From: Bacillus sp. SLBN-46
GTDB lineage: Bacteria > Bacillota > Bacilli > Bacillales > Cytobacillaceae
NCBI RefSeq assembly: GCF_031453555.1
Contig: NZ_JAVIZM010000001.1
Coordinates: 1,247,001-1,311,000, forward strand
Length of the DNA: 64,000 nucleotides
Direction of reading: 5' to 3'
Under the pieces are notes generated by a model that was not told where the DNA came from, ran no database searches, and was given only the letters and a program-made list of their open reading frames with translations. Positions 19,967-29,427 of the stretch are shown one piece after another; the first letter of the stretch is position 1, and every line of letters begins with the position of its first letter. The position numbers and the translations under genes are program-made.

Positions 19967-21247
19967 ATGAGAGTTTTAGTGAAACTACTGTTATTTGCGG
20001 GGATGTTTAGTTTAGTAGGAGGAAGGGGGAATACAACTCAAATTTCTCTTCAATCACTAATTAATGCTGCCCCAGAAGGTGGTACAGTCAGGCTGGAGGC
20101 AGGAACTTATCGGGAAGACATTGTCATCAATAAACCTGTTGTCATAGAAGGTGAAAAAGGAGCAGTCATTAAAACCTGTTCCTCTAAACCCACAGTAACA
20201 ATAACAGGAAAAAATGTAACCCTTAAAGACTTAAAAATAGAGAGCTGTCAAAGGGATAAAGGTAAAGTCGTGGTCAAAATCAGCGGAATGAATCATCGAC
20301 TTGAGAACCTACAGATTCAGACCAGTCATCAAGGAATTCAGTTGGAAAATGTAGAAAAGTCAAATTTCCTTTATATAAACCTTTCAGGAAATGGGAAGAA
20401 AAATGGATTTGACCTTTGGGAATCCCATCATAATAGGTTCGAAGGAATAAAGATCAACCACTTCGAAGACGGGTTCTACATGGAAAACAGTCATTATAAC
20501 ACCTTTATCGGCAACACCATTCAAAACTCAAGGTACGGGATGCACGTGATGTTTTCCGACAATATCACGCTTATTCGGAATGTGTCGAAAAGCAACTTTT
20601 CAGGGGCTATGATTATGGGCACCCATCAATCGATTATTAAAGAAAATCAGCTGATTGAAAATAATCAAAATGTGAATGCGCAAGGCTTGCTGCTCTATGA
20701 TGTCCACCAATCCACCATTGAGGACAATGACATCTCACATAATCGAGTCGGTCTTTTTATGGAAAATTCAAGCGAGAATACAATGGAAAACAATGAGTTT
20801 ATTGCTAATTTCGTAGGCGCACAAATCAATAAAATTAATAGCAACGTAATCGAGCATAATCTATTTGTTAGTAATCTGAATGACATCCAGGCAACAAAGG
20901 CACCTGATAATACTATACAAAATAATTATTGGGATGCGGCATGGAAGCTCGATACAGATGGAGATGGGAAGAGTAATCTCTCGCATAGCGCCGACCCTTA
21001 TTTTCTAAATCTTGCAAAGGAAACACCACCATACCAGCTATTCTTTCAGCACCCGGGACTTGTACTGTTGCAAAAAATGTTAAAAAGTCCTGATAGTATA
21101 CTGGTTAAGGATCAAGCACCACTCATGAACATGGAAGGTAGGCAAACTACCAGAACAGAACCACACACCGTACTCTTGTGGATTTTAAGTCTGTTCATGA
21201 TTTCTAGTAGTCTATTCATTATCTATTTAGGGAGGAAAAAAGCATGA
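19967..21247 (+). CDS. nosD: NosD, periplasmic-face copper-site maturation protein
   Basis: 426 residues from ATG 19967 (AAGGAA 9 bp upstream; the in-frame ATG at 19925 lacks a site). N-terminal signal, then a right-handed parallel beta-helix built of repeats such as NTFIGNTIQNSRYGMHVMFSDN, and a C-terminal membrane segment (about 400-420). NosD works with the NosFY ABC transporter to build the copper-sulfide centre of nitrous oxide reductase. It heads a tight nosD-L-Y-F run with 4-bp overlaps at D/L and Y/F. No nosZ is present in the window. Confidence 0.92.
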   Translation: MRVLVKLLLFAGMFSLVGGRGNTTQISLQSLINAAPEGGTVRLEAGTYREDIVINKPVVIEGEKGAVIKTCSSKPTVTITGKNVTLKDLKIESCQRDKGKVVVKISGMNHRLENLQIQTSHQGIQLENVEKSNFLYINLSGNGKKNGFDLWESHHNRFEGIKINHFEDGFYMENSHYNTFIGNTIQNSRYGMHVMFSDNITLIRNVSKSNFSGAMIMGTHQSIIKENQLIENNQNVNAQGLLLYDVHQSTIEDNDISHNRVGLFMENSSENTMENNEFIANFVGAQINKINSNVIEHNLFVSNLNDIQATKAPDNTIQNNYWDAAWKLDTDGDGKSNLSHSADPYFLNLAKETPPYQLFFQHPGLVLLQKMLKSPDSILVKDQAPLMNMEGRQTTRTEPHTVLLWILSLFMISSSLFIIYLGRKKA

Positions 21248-21798
21248 AAATCAATTTTATAAAAATGACTTTATTAACACTCATTTCTTTACTACTAATC
21301 TCAGGTTGTGGAAAAGAAGAAAACAAACCAGTTGCGATTAACGAAAAAACCGATAAGTGTGAAATCTGTCATATGGCCGTTAAAGATAATCAGTTCTCTA
21401 CTGAAATCATCCTTGAAAAAGGAAAATCCATTGTTTTTGATGATATTGGCTGCATGTACAAGTGGATGGAAGAAAATAAGGATCAGCAAATAGCAAGCTC
21501 ATTTGTAAAGGACTATCAAACAAAGGAATGGATTGATCCAGAGAAGGCTTCTTTTGTATACGATAAGCCCATTAAAACACCAATGGCCTATAACGTGATC
21601 GCTTTTTCAGATAAAAAAAATGCAGAGTCATTCATCAACAAAAATGGGGGCACGCTATTAACCTATGACAAACTTTCTGATCACTCATGGGAAAGAAACG
21701 AAGACATGGTGAAAGAGATGAAAGAAAAAATGATGCAAATGAAAATGAATGGTGGAAAAGAAGGAATGGATATGGAGCATTCTGAAGACAGCCACTAA
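21244..21798 (+). CDS. nosL: NosL, copper chaperone lipoprotein
   Basis: 184 residues. Lipobox ISGC (Cys about residue 21), then the NosL fold with the CEICHMAV Cu(I)-binding motif and a GCMYKW element. The tail is Met/His-rich (MMQMKMNGGKEGMDMEH), which suits extra copper binding. NosL delivers Cu(I) for nitrous oxide reductase assembly. It overlaps nosD by 4 bp (ATGA). Confidence 0.93.
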   Translation: MKINFIKMTLLTLISLLLISGCGKEENKPVAINEKTDKCEICHMAVKDNQFSTEIILEKGKSIVFDDIGCMYKWMEENKDQQIASSFVKDYQTKEWIDPEKASFVYDKPIKTPMAYNVIAFSDKKNAESFINKNGGTLLTYDKLSDHSWERNEDMVKEMKEKMMQMKMNGGKEGMDMEHSEDSH

Positions 21799-21868
21799 TA
21801 TAGAATTCGAGACTAGGGCAAAGAGACAGTCATTGTGGATTGTCTTTTTGCTTGAAAGGAAGCGAACG

Positions 21869-22681
21869 ATGAGAAACTTATGGTTTTCTGAATGGAAGAC
21901 AATGACCAGGCAACGCTCCTACTATTCATTTCTATTTCTATGGGTGTTGGTTTTTTCCCTGTTGTTTTTACTAGAACGTACGAACACGGGTATATCGGAG
22001 TTCACCAATACAACCGGAACCATTGTGAATATTCTGCTATATTTACTACCGTTATTTATGATGATCATTGGTTCTTTTTCGATTGCTAATGAAATGGAGA
22101 ACGGACAGTGGGATCTTCTCTGTACTTATCCAGTTAGTATCTCTGTCTATCTTTTTGGGAAATTTGCAGGCCTACTGATGGCCCAAATGGTTGTATTTAG
22201 CCTGAGCTATGGAATAAGCATGCTGATTGGATTAACATCAGGAATCCAGCTATCCATTCAATGGTTGATGGGGATTTTTCTGTTTGCTCTACTCCTTATT
22301 TATGAGTTTTTAAACCTTGGTCTTGTGCTTGGAACAATCGCCAAAACAAGATGGAAGGCTTTAATGTTATCTGTTGCCATATGGTTCTTTTTCATTATGA
22401 TTTGGCCTACTGCACTTATTGCCATATTAGGTCTCTTTCCATACCCAATGATTGATCCACTTATGAAGGTGGCGACTATTCTAAATCCCGCCGAGTTTTT
22501 ACGCGTCTTTCTAGTTATCCAGTGGAATGGCGGAGCGATATTTGGTCAATCCTACGATTCCATTGTTCACTTATTTCACTCGGGCGCAGGATGGCTGATT
22601 CTATTGGTGTATTTGCTTATGTACCAATTAATCTTATTTACCTTCGCCATTCTCTTCTTAAAAAGGAGGCGAATGCAATGA
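21869..22681 (+). CDS. nosY: NosY, ABC permease
   Basis: 270 residues from ATG 21869, behind GAAAGGA. Six hydrophobic segments in the ABC-2 arrangement, with a characteristic NEMENGQWDLL loop. It is the membrane part of the NosDFY complex. The stop overlaps the nosF start (ATGA). Confidence 0.88.
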   Translation: MRNLWFSEWKTMTRQRSYYSFLFLWVLVFSLLFLLERTNTGISEFTNTTGTIVNILLYLLPLFMMIIGSFSIANEMENGQWDLLCTYPVSISVYLFGKFAGLLMAQMVVFSLSYGISMLIGLTSGIQLSIQWLMGIFLFALLLIYEFLNLGLVLGTIAKTRWKALMLSVAIWFFFIMIWPTALIAILGLFPYPMIDPLMKVATILNPAEFLRVFLVIQWNGGAIFGQSYDSIVHLFHSGAGWLILLVYLLMYQLILFTFAILFLKRRRMQ

Positions 22682-23388
22682 AGCGTCGACTTGAAATACA
22701 AAGTGTATCGAAGGAGTTTAAAAAGAAGGTAGCCCTTCAACCATTTTCCTTACTCGCTAATGAGGGAGAATGCATTGTTTTATGTGGTGGAAATGGAGCT
22801 GGAAAAAGCACACTGCTTCATATTCTTGCAGGAATTTCTTCACCGGGTGAAGGGACGGTTACAATTAATAATGTGAGCTTAATGAAAAATCGAAAGAAAT
22901 ATGTGTCGTTAATTGGCTATATGCCCGACGAATTTTTTGCTCAGGAAACGATGACCGTTAAAGAGTTTTTAACCTTTTATGGAAACTTTCGAAAGGTGCC
23001 GGATAGCCTAGTAGATGAAGTGATCCTCACCCTAGGGTTAGAAGTGAAAAGGAATGAACGAATAAAGCATTTATCTAAGGGAATGCGTCAAAGGCTTTTG
23101 TTTGGTCAGGCGTGGTTGGCAAACCCTGCTGTCCTTATTCTAGATGAACCCACAAATGGGTTGGATCCTTATTGGATTAATGTATTTATAAATTTGCTGA
23201 AAAAAATAAAGCAAAGTGGAACCACGATAATTTTTTCCACCCATATGATGGATGTTGCCGCCGAAGTGGGGGACCAAGTGATTTTTATGGAAAATGGAGA
23301 AATGATAGCGGCAATAACGAATGATCATGTTGACCCTCAGCGTTTTATGGTGGACTTGTTAAGTCGTTATCGCCAAATAGAAGTGTAG
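22678..23388 (+). CDS. nosF: NosF, ABC ATPase
   Basis: 236 residues from ATG 22678 behind AAGGAGGCG. Walker A GGNGAGKST, signature LSKGMRQR, Walker B VLILDEPTNGLDP. ATPase of NosDFY; in the known pathway it supports sulfur supply for the Cu centre. A long frame upstream of 22678 is only out-of-gene extension into nosY. Confidence 0.9.
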   Translation: MKRRLEIQSVSKEFKKKVALQPFSLLANEGECIVLCGGNGAGKSTLLHILAGISSPGEGTVTINNVSLMKNRKKYVSLIGYMPDEFFAQETMTVKEFLTFYGNFRKVPDSLVDEVILTLGLEVKRNERIKHLSKGMRQRLLFGQAWLANPAVLILDEPTNGLDPYWINVFINLLKKIKQSGTTIIFSTHMMDVAAEVGDQVIFMENGEMIAAITNDHVDPQRFMVDLLSRYRQIEV

Positions 23389-23438
23389 GATAAACTATGC
23401 TTTAATAGAGGTATAAGAAATGGGAAAGGAGAGGTAAG

Positions 23439-24233
23439 ATGTCCTATCGATCGTTAAAAATTATGGCAATTTTAATACCGCCTCTTTTGATCGGTGGATT
23501 TGAACTCATCCGACATCATGCCCTCCTGCACAAGCTGTCGATGACGACTGGAAACTATTTAATTATCCTGCTAACACTAGCAGTTTCCTACGTATTCTCG
23601 ACATGGATGTTTAAGGTGATTGAAGAGAAAAATCAAAGGCTGGCAAATGAGAGGGAAATGCGGGCCATTTATGAAGAGAGAGAAAGACTTGCCAAAGAAT
23701 TACATGATAACATTGCCCAGACTTTATTTTTGCTAAAGGTGAATTTAAAAAAGGGAAAAATAAACGAAGCGAACGGACTAGTTGGCTCGATCGATTCTCA
23801 TGTAAGGCAGGCCATTTATAATCTAAGAATGAACCCGACAGACATGATTTCTTTCCCAAAGAGAGTCGAGCATTGGTTGAATGAATGGAATACGGTCTCT
23901 GGAATTGAAACGAAGGTTTCGATTCAAATGGCGGAAGGGTATTTCACCCCCTCTGAAGAGGTTCAGTTATTTGGAATCATTCAAGAGACCTTTACCAACA
24001 TTAGAAAGCATTCGAAAGCCAAAATAGCTACTCTTTCTCTCCATACGTCAAATGACGGTTGGGAAATGTCTATTGAAGATGATGGAATTGGCTTTTCACC
24101 AAAGGATGTAAAATTCAATCAATACGGTCTCGTGATGTTAAAAGAGAGAGTTCATAAAATTGATGCGGTGATTGATATTCATTCGGAGAGCAAGAAAGGG
24201 ACGAAAATCAAGATAAAAGGGAGAGGTAAATGA
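23439..24233 (+). CDS. Two-component sensor kinase, NarX/LiaS type
   Basis: 264 residues, two membrane segments near residues 7-25 and 38-58, then a HisKA_3 helix with the phospho-His in RLAKELHDNIAQTL and an HATPase_c domain (IEDDGIGFS). No sizeable external domain is present, so it senses within the membrane or through a partner. It lies 50 bp after nosF and overlaps its regulator by 4 bp. The position suggests control of nos or other respiratory genes (inference). Confidence 0.88.
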   Translation: MSYRSLKIMAILIPPLLIGGFELIRHHALLHKLSMTTGNYLIILLTLAVSYVFSTWMFKVIEEKNQRLANEREMRAIYEERERLAKELHDNIAQTLFLLKVNLKKGKINEANGLVGSIDSHVRQAIYNLRMNPTDMISFPKRVEHWLNEWNTVSGIETKVSIQMAEGYFTPSEEVQLFGIIQETFTNIRKHSKAKIATLSLHTSNDGWEMSIEDDGIGFSPKDVKFNQYGLVMLKERVHKIDAVIDIHSESKKGTKIKIKGRGK

Positions 24234-24874
24234 TGGTTCCATATAGAATGGTAATTGCTGACGATCATCCTCACGCCCGCCAGGCAATCATGTCTATTCT
24301 TGAAGAAGAAAGCCAGTTTACCGTTGTGGGACAAGCGAAGAATGGGAAGGAAGCCATTGAATTGTGCGACGAACATCTTCCTGATCTCTTATTAATCGAT
24401 ATTGAAATGCCTGTGTTAGATGGGCTGTTTGCAACAAAGATCATCAAGGAAAAATACCCTTTTATAAAAGTCATCATCCTTAGTGTTTCCGATAATGTAG
24501 GAGACCTTTTTACAGCGATTCAATATGGGGCTCAGGGCTATTTATTGAAAAATATGGACCCAGATGATTGGCTGCAGTATCTTCATTCCATGGTCGATGG
24601 ATCAAATGAAGCGACAAGGGATTTAGCGGGGAAGCTTCTCTATCAATTTCGGGAACGGGATACACAAAACGCTCCATCCATCAGCTTACTAACCCCAAGA
24701 GAAAAGGAGATACTTTTGTTGGTCTCAGAGGGTTTAACTAATAAGCAAATTGCTGAGCAACTGTTTATTGCAGAGAACACGGTGAAAAACCATATAAAAA
24801 ATTTATTAGAGAAGTTAGGACTGGAGAACAGGGTGCAATTGGCGTCCTATGCGGTTAAATATCTTGCTAGGTAA
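24230..24874 (+). CDS. NarL/LuxR-family response regulator
   Basis: 214 residues. Receiver domain with acidic pair ADDHPHARQ and phospho-Asp in LLLIDIEMP, and a LuxR-type HTH near the end (LTPREKEILLLVSEGLTNKQIAEQLF). Cognate partner of the upstream kinase through the ATGA overlap. Confidence 0.92.
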   Translation: MMVPYRMVIADDHPHARQAIMSILEEESQFTVVGQAKNGKEAIELCDEHLPDLLLIDIEMPVLDGLFATKIIKEKYPFIKVIILSVSDNVGDLFTAIQYGAQGYLLKNMDPDDWLQYLHSMVDGSNEATRDLAGKLLYQFRERDTQNAPSISLLTPREKEILLLVSEGLTNKQIAEQLFIAENTVKNHIKNLLEKLGLENRVQLASYAVKYLAR

Positions 24875-24885
24875 TTTAATAATGT

Positions 24886-24921
24886 AAAAGGAAGAAGAGC
24901 CAAAACGTTCTTCTTTTTTTT
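24886..24921 (+). terminator. Terminator of the nos/two-component operon
   Basis: GGAAGAAG and CTTCTTC-type arms are followed by a run of eight T. Confidence 0.65.
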
Positions 24922-24988
24922 GTAGTATTAAATGTATAATAAATATTATTAATTGCTTTGTTCTTATGAATACTGGAGGTTGTACGTT

Positions 24989-26173
24989 GTGTCACAAAAC
25001 AAGGGAAAGTCATTGATTGAAATATTGTTAGTCTCGACAAGGCTTGGTTTAACATCATTTGGAGGACCTGTCGCTCACTTGGGTTATTTTTATGAGGAAT
25101 ATGTTCAAAAGAGGAAATGGATTGATGAAAAAAGTTATGCTGATTTAGTGGCCCTGTGTCAATTCTTACCTGGTCCAGCGAGTAGCCAGGTGGGTATCGG
25201 AATCGGTGTCTTACGCGGCGGTTTTCTAGGAGGACTTTTAGCGTTTCTTGGTTTTACTGCACCTTCTGTCATAGCTTTAGTTCTTTTTGCAATGATTCTC
25301 CAAGGGTTGCAAATAAATGATAGCGGCTGGATTCATGGTTTAAAAATCGTGGCAGTTGCAGTAGTAGCACATGCTGTTTTAGGAATGGCACAAAAACTAA
25401 CACCTGACCTCAATCGGAAAGCCATTGCTTTATTTGCCTTGGTAGGTACGTTAATGTGGCAAACAGCTTACACTCAGGTTGGTTTAATTATTTTATCTGG
25501 TGTGGCAGGATTATTGATTTATAAAAAGCATGAGATCGAGCAGGGCGATGCCACGCTAGCTTTTCCTATTTCTAAGCGGTTTGGTATTATCTGCTTAGTA
25601 TTGTTTTTCAGCCTGCTGATTCTTTTACCAATCGCAAGGGAAGCAACCTCTATTCATTGGGTTGCTTTGTTAGACAGCTTTTACCGTTCGGGATCCCTTG
25701 TGTTTGGCGGAGGACACGTGGTTCTTCCTTTGCTTGAAAGAGAGTTTGTACCGACCGGGTGGCTAACAAAAGAAGAGTTCCTAAGCGGTTATGGAGCAGC
25801 ACAAGCTGTCCCTGGTCCGCTGTTTACCTTTGCTGCCTATATTGGTGCAGTGATCAACGGTTGGAAGGGTGGCATCTTAGCTACTTTCGCTATATTCTTA
25901 CCGGCATTCCTACTGGTTTTAGGTGCACTTCCTTTTTGGAATATGCTTCGCCAAAATCGAAAGATTAAAGGGGCATTTATGGGGGTCAATGCAGCGGTTG
26001 TAGGTATACTGATTGCTGCCTTTTATCAGCCAATCTGGACGAGTTCCATTCTAGCTCCGATTGACTTTGCTTTTGCTGCAGTCTTGTTTAGTATGTTGGT
26101 TTATTGGAAGCTTCCACCATGGGTAATAGTCGTTACTGGAGCATTTGGGGGTTCATTAATTGCTCTATTATAA
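24989..26173 (+). CDS. chrA: Chromate transporter (ChrA, CHR family)
   Basis: 394 residues from GTG 24989, 9 bp after GGAGG; in-frame TTGs upstream are less likely. Two homologous halves each carry the CHR motifs: SFGGPVAHLGYF / QFLPGPASSQVG in the first and VFGGGHVVLPLLE / AAQAVPGPLFTFAAYIG in the second. About ten membrane segments. Known members export chromate or take up sulfate-like anions. Single gene with its own terminator. Confidence 0.9.
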   Translation: MSQNKGKSLIEILLVSTRLGLTSFGGPVAHLGYFYEEYVQKRKWIDEKSYADLVALCQFLPGPASSQVGIGIGVLRGGFLGGLLAFLGFTAPSVIALVLFAMILQGLQINDSGWIHGLKIVAVAVVAHAVLGMAQKLTPDLNRKAIALFALVGTLMWQTAYTQVGLIILSGVAGLLIYKKHEIEQGDATLAFPISKRFGIICLVLFFSLLILLPIAREATSIHWVALLDSFYRSGSLVFGGGHVVLPLLEREFVPTGWLTKEEFLSGYGAAQAVPGPLFTFAAYIGAVINGWKGGILATFAIFLPAFLLVLGALPFWNMLRQNRKIKGAFMGVNAAVVGILIAAFYQPIWTSSILAPIDFAFAAVLFSMLVYWKLPPWVIVVTGAFGGSLIALL

Positions 26174-26181
26174 GCATAAAG

Positions 26182-26206
26182 TCCCTCTATATAGAGGGAT
26201 TTTTTA
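26182..26206 (+). terminator. Terminator of chrA
   Basis: Perfect palindrome TCCCTCTATATAGAGGGA followed by seven T. Confidence 0.8.
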
Positions 26207-26352
26207 TAACTTTTCAATAATCTTTCACAAAAAATCAATAGTATCTGCATATTAAAATGAGATGATAAATTGAAAAGGGGTCTGTTGACTGATAGAAGGA
26301 ACGACAGAGTATTGTAGAACTAGATAGAATTTCGTCAGATTAAGTCAAACAA

Positions 26353-26369
26353 TGTAATATTCCTGTAAT
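26353..26369 (+). promoter_or_regulatory. WalR-type box upstream of the NlpC/P60 gene
   Basis: TGTAAT (26353-26358), 5 bp, TGTAAT (26364-26369) fits the WalR consensus TGTWAH-N5-TGTWAH. It lies about 85 bp before the gene. WalR controls autolysins in Bacillus, which matches the product. Confidence 0.6.
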
Positions 26370-26454
26370 AAAATTTAAATAATCTGTAAATTTATGTCCT
26401 CCCTATATATGAGATACTAGAGTTAATAAAAAGATTGATAGACTCGGAGGAAAC

Positions 26455-27033
26455 ATGAAGAAATTTATTATAAGTGGATTAATTTCTTGTTCATTACTGC
26501 TTAGCGGTTTCGTAGGTGGGATAATTAAAACAGAGGCTTCATCAGTAGGAGAAAAAGTTTCAGATTTAGGCGTTCAGTACATAGGTGTTCCATACCGATG
26601 GGGCGGCACTACACCTAGTGGATTTGATTGTTCTGGATATTTAGGATATGTATACAAGCAAGTAGGAATTACGCTTCCTCGAACGGCTGCTGATATATAC
26701 AATGTTGGACAAGTGATTTCAAAAAGTAGCCTTCATGAAGGGGATTTGGTATTTTTTACAACCTATAAGGCGGGGGCTTCACACGCTGGAATATATATTG
26801 GCGGAAATAAATTCGTCCACTCTGCCAGTAATGGGGTAAAAGTAGATTCCCTATCCAATTCGTATTGGAACAGAGCATATTATGGTGCAAAAAGAATTCT
26901 TGCTTCTGATAAAAACGGTTGGGTTAAAAAAGGAAGTCAATGGTTTTATTATAAGAATGGTTCAGTAGCAACTGGATGGCAGAAAACTGGGGGAGCTTGG
27001 TATTACCTCGCAATTTTAAGAGGCGCTCAATAA
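26455..27033 (+). CDS. NlpC/P60 cell-wall hydrolase with a short, probably truncated repeat tail
   Basis: 192 residues, ATG behind CGGAGGAA. Signal peptide to about residue 29, then an NlpC/P60 domain with catalytic Cys in SGFDCSG and His in ASHAGIYIG. The tail holds one and a half choline-binding-type repeats (GWVKKGSQWFYYKNGSVATGW, WQKTGGAWYYL) and then ends abruptly with AILRGAQ. The last codons and the stop lie inside the terminator hairpin, so the original C-terminus was probably longer. Predicted to cut peptide stems of peptidoglycan. Confidence 0.88.
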   Translation: MKKFIISGLISCSLLLSGFVGGIIKTEASSVGEKVSDLGVQYIGVPYRWGGTTPSGFDCSGYLGYVYKQVGITLPRTAADIYNVGQVISKSSLHEGDLVFFTTYKAGASHAGIYIGGNKFVHSASNGVKVDSLSNSYWNRAYYGAKRILASDKNGWVKKGSQWFYYKNGSVATGWQKTGGAWYYLAILRGAQ

Positions 27034-27050
27034 TTTGAGCGCCTCTTTGG
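27020..27050 (+). terminator. Terminator containing the stop codon of the NlpC/P60 gene
   Basis: GAGGCGCTCAA (27020-27030) and TTGAGCGCCTC (27035-27045) form an 11-bp stem; the stop TAA (27031-27033) starts the 4-nt loop. Confidence 0.8.
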
Positions 27051-27067
27051 TTGGTAAGCTTATAAGT

Positions 27068-27823
27068 CTATTTTAAACTGCGATTTAAAAATGCCTTTGT
27101 CCGTTCATTTTGTGGGTTTGTAAATAATTCATCAGGAGAACCAGATTCAACAATTTCCCCATTATCCATGAAAATCACTCGGTTGGCCACTTCTTTAGCG
27201 AATCCCATTTCATGTGTCACAACAATCATGGTCATATGCTCTTGAGCAAGGTCCTTCATGACTTGTAGCACTTCTCCGGTCAACTCTGGATCCAAAGCAG
27301 AGGTGGGCTCATCAAATAGAAGGATTTCAGGATCCATCATTAAAGCCCTGGCAATCGCTACTCTTTGTTTTTGTCCGCCGGAAAGCTTTGCAGGATAAGC
27401 CGTTGCACGGTCTGATAGTCCGATTTTCTTTAGTAATTCACGACTTCGTTCTTGAATTGCCGCAGTGGATTCCTTCTTTAACATCCTTGGAGCAAGTTCC
27501 AAATTTTCCGTAACTGTCAGATGCGGAAAGAGGTTAAAATGCTGAAAGACCATTCCCATTTTAGCATTAATTTGTTTCATTTCTTGTGGGTTTGCGTACT
27601 TACCGTCCTTCACTAAATGACTGCCCGCAACAACAATGCTTCCGCCGTCTATTTTTTCGAGATTGACCAAACTGCGGAGCATCGTGCTTTTTCCAGAACC
27701 AGAAGGACCAATCACAGCAACTACATCATTTTTCTCCACGTTAAAGCTAATCTGTTTTAATACATCCAAATTGCCATACGATTTTTTGAGACTAGTAATT
27801 TCTATAATAGCCATTTTATACAC
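27068..27823 (-). CDS. Amino-acid ABC transporter ATPase
   Basis: 251 residues. Walker A GPSGSGKS, signature LSGGQKQR, Walker [14 protein letters not shown]; strongly GlnQ/TcyC-like, a polar amino-acid uptake ATPase. Last gene of a three-gene minus-strand operon. Start ATG at 27823 or 27814, both close behind GGAAGGAG. Confidence 0.93.
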   Translation of the reverse strand: MYKMAIIEITSLKKSYGNLDVLKQISFNVEKNDVVAVIGPSGSGKSTMLRSLVNLEKIDGGSIVVAGSHLVKDGKYANPQEMKQINAKMGMVFQHFNLFPHLTVTENLELAPRMLKKESTAAIQERSRELLKKIGLSDRATAYPAKLSGGQKQRVAIARALMMDPEILLFDEPTSALDPELTGEVLQVMKDLAQEHMTMIVVTHEMGFAKEVANRVIFMDNGEIVESGSPDELFTNPQNERTKAFLNRSLK

Positions 27824-27829
27824 TCCTTC

Positions 27830-28489
27830 CTATTCAAATTTGAACCGTCTTTCCAGCCATTTAAAGAACATCGTTAAAATCAGTGTCATAATCAGATAAA
27901 TGATACCTGCCACAAAGAATGGCACAATGGTAAAATCACGGTTTACAGCTGTTTGAGCAAAGTGCAGTAATTCAGGAACAGCAACGGCATAGAGTAACGC
28001 AGTATCTTTTACCAGTGTGACAGATTCATTCGCCACCGCGGGAAGGGCGATACGGAACATTTGGGGCAAAATGACTTTTGTCAATGTCTGCCATTTATTT
28101 AATCCTAGAACTTGAGATGCCTCATATTGACCTTTATCAATAGCAAGCAGACCCCCACGGAAAATTTCAGCAAAATAGGCCGCGTAGTTCAAGATAAATC
28201 CTAGGCAAGCTGCAACGAAGCGGTCTAACACTAAGTATTCACCCACAACGGGAATCATAGGTAAACCAAAGCAGATAAATAGGAGTTGGAGCAATAGCGG
28301 TGTACCGCGCATGACATAAATATAGGCCTCTGCGATTAGGGATAGAGGCTTAAAACGGCTGCCAACACCCAGTGTTAATAGAAACCCCAGTGGAATGGAC
28401 ACTACGATGGCGATGAAAAACAAGAGGACGGTCATCTGTGCCCCTTCCAACATCGGTCCTAGGATAGAAATTATATAATCGAATGACAT
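27830..28489 (-). CDS. Amino-acid ABC transporter permease
   Basis: 219 residues, about five membrane segments, HisM/GlnP-type, with the EAA loop ASQVLGLNKWQTLTKVILPQ. ATG at 28489 behind GGAGGAATT. Forms the pore with the ATPase encoded 6 bp downstream. Confidence 0.93.
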   Translation of the reverse strand: MSFDYIISILGPMLEGAQMTVLLFFIAIVVSIPLGFLLTLGVGSRFKPLSLIAEAYIYVMRGTPLLLQLLFICFGLPMIPVVGEYLVLDRFVAACLGFILNYAAYFAEIFRGGLLAIDKGQYEASQVLGLNKWQTLTKVILPQMFRIALPAVANESVTLVKDTALLYAVAVPELLHFAQTAVNRDFTIVPFFVAGIIYLIMTLILTMFFKWLERRFKFE

Positions 28490-28507
28490 AGGAATTCCTC
28501 CAAAAAC

Positions 28508-28545
28508 AAAACAGGGATTCCCAAAGGAAATCCTGTTCTGCCTTA
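28508..28545 (-). terminator. Intra-operon hairpin between binding-protein and permease genes
   Basis: ACAGGGATT and AATCCTGTT arms; on the minus strand it is followed by a T-containing stretch. Such hairpins often stabilise the highly expressed binding-protein message. Confidence 0.5.
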
Positions 28546-28551
28546 TATTCG

Positions 28552-29331
28552 TTATTTTAATACTTTATCTTCGCCAAACCATTTCTTGGATATTTGAGCG
28601 GCAGTGCCATCTTCATTCATATCATCAAGTGCTTTTTGAAGATTTTTCAATAATTCTTCATTTCCTTTTTTCACACCAATACCATATTCTTCTGGAGCTA
28701 AAGATTCATCTAAAACTTTAAATGCCTCTTGCTCTTTTGTCATATAATAATTGATTACAATTTCATCAATAACGACTGCATCTAAACGACCGCTCTTAAG
28801 GTCAGTTAACGCTTGGACATTGTCAGCAAACTCTGTAACTGTTTTAATTTTAGACTTGATTGGTGCTGCGTCTAATGCATCTGCTGCAGAAGAAAGTGAT
28901 TGTAAACCAACAACTTTGCCTTCTAGATCATCTAATTTAGAAAGGTTCGAATCAGCTCTTGTGACAACTACTTGTGCATTTTTTAAATATGGCTTCGTGA
29001 AAAGAACCTTCTTTTTACGCTCATCTGTAATAGTGTAACCGTTCCAAATAAGGTCAATTCGTCCACTGCTTAACTCTGCTTCTTTTGTGCTCCAATCGAT
29101 TGGTTGGAACTTCACCTTTTTCCCCATCTTATCTGTTGCTGCTTTCGCTAAGTCGATATCAAATCCAACAATTTTGTTGTTTTCATCTCTGAAGCCCATT
29201 GGTGCGAATTTGTCGTCGATCCCAATGACTAGCGTTTTATTTTCTTTTCCCTCGGCTGATTTAGAAGAACAGCCTGTAACAATAGAGAACATTGCTGCTA
29301 TGACTAGAACAATCGTTGCTAAACGTTTCAT
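28552..29331 (-). CDS. Amino-acid ABC transporter substrate-binding lipoprotein
   Basis: 259 residues from ATG 29331 (AAGGTGG 9 bp upstream), which gives a proper lipoprotein signal with lipobox VTGC. The SBP_bac_3 fold starts with LVIGIDDKFAPMGFRDENNKIVGFDIDLAKA. Ligand is a polar amino acid; cystine- and glutamine-type proteins look alike at this level. First gene of the operon. Confidence 0.92.
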   Translation of the reverse strand: MKRLATIVLVIAAMFSIVTGCSSKSAEGKENKTLVIGIDDKFAPMGFRDENNKIVGFDIDLAKAATDKMGKKVKFQPIDWSTKEAELSSGRIDLIWNGYTITDERKKKVLFTKPYLKNAQVVVTRADSNLSKLDDLEGKVVGLQSLSSAADALDAAPIKSKIKTVTEFADNVQALTDLKSGRLDAVVIDEIVINYYMTKEQEAFKVLDESLAPEEYGIGVKKGNEELLKNLQKALDDMNEDGTAAQISKKWFGEDKVLK

Positions 29332-29398
29332 ATTAAAATACCACCTTATAATAATTGTTATTTGCTTTAGCACGTTACCATGCTATTACACTACCATA

Positions 29399-29427
29399 TT
29401 ATCAAGATGTCGTATATAGCTTGATAA
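29399..29427. other. Inverted repeat upstream of the amino-acid ABC operon
   Basis: TTATCAAG (29399-29406) and CTTGATAA (29420-29427), 8 bp perfect with a 13-nt spacer, about 70-95 bp before the binding-protein start. It could be an operator or leader hairpin. In 29332-29661 I see otherwise only a short open stretch near 29450-29535 (GLLGVQLKR...) that may be a gene remnant. Confidence 0.4.
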
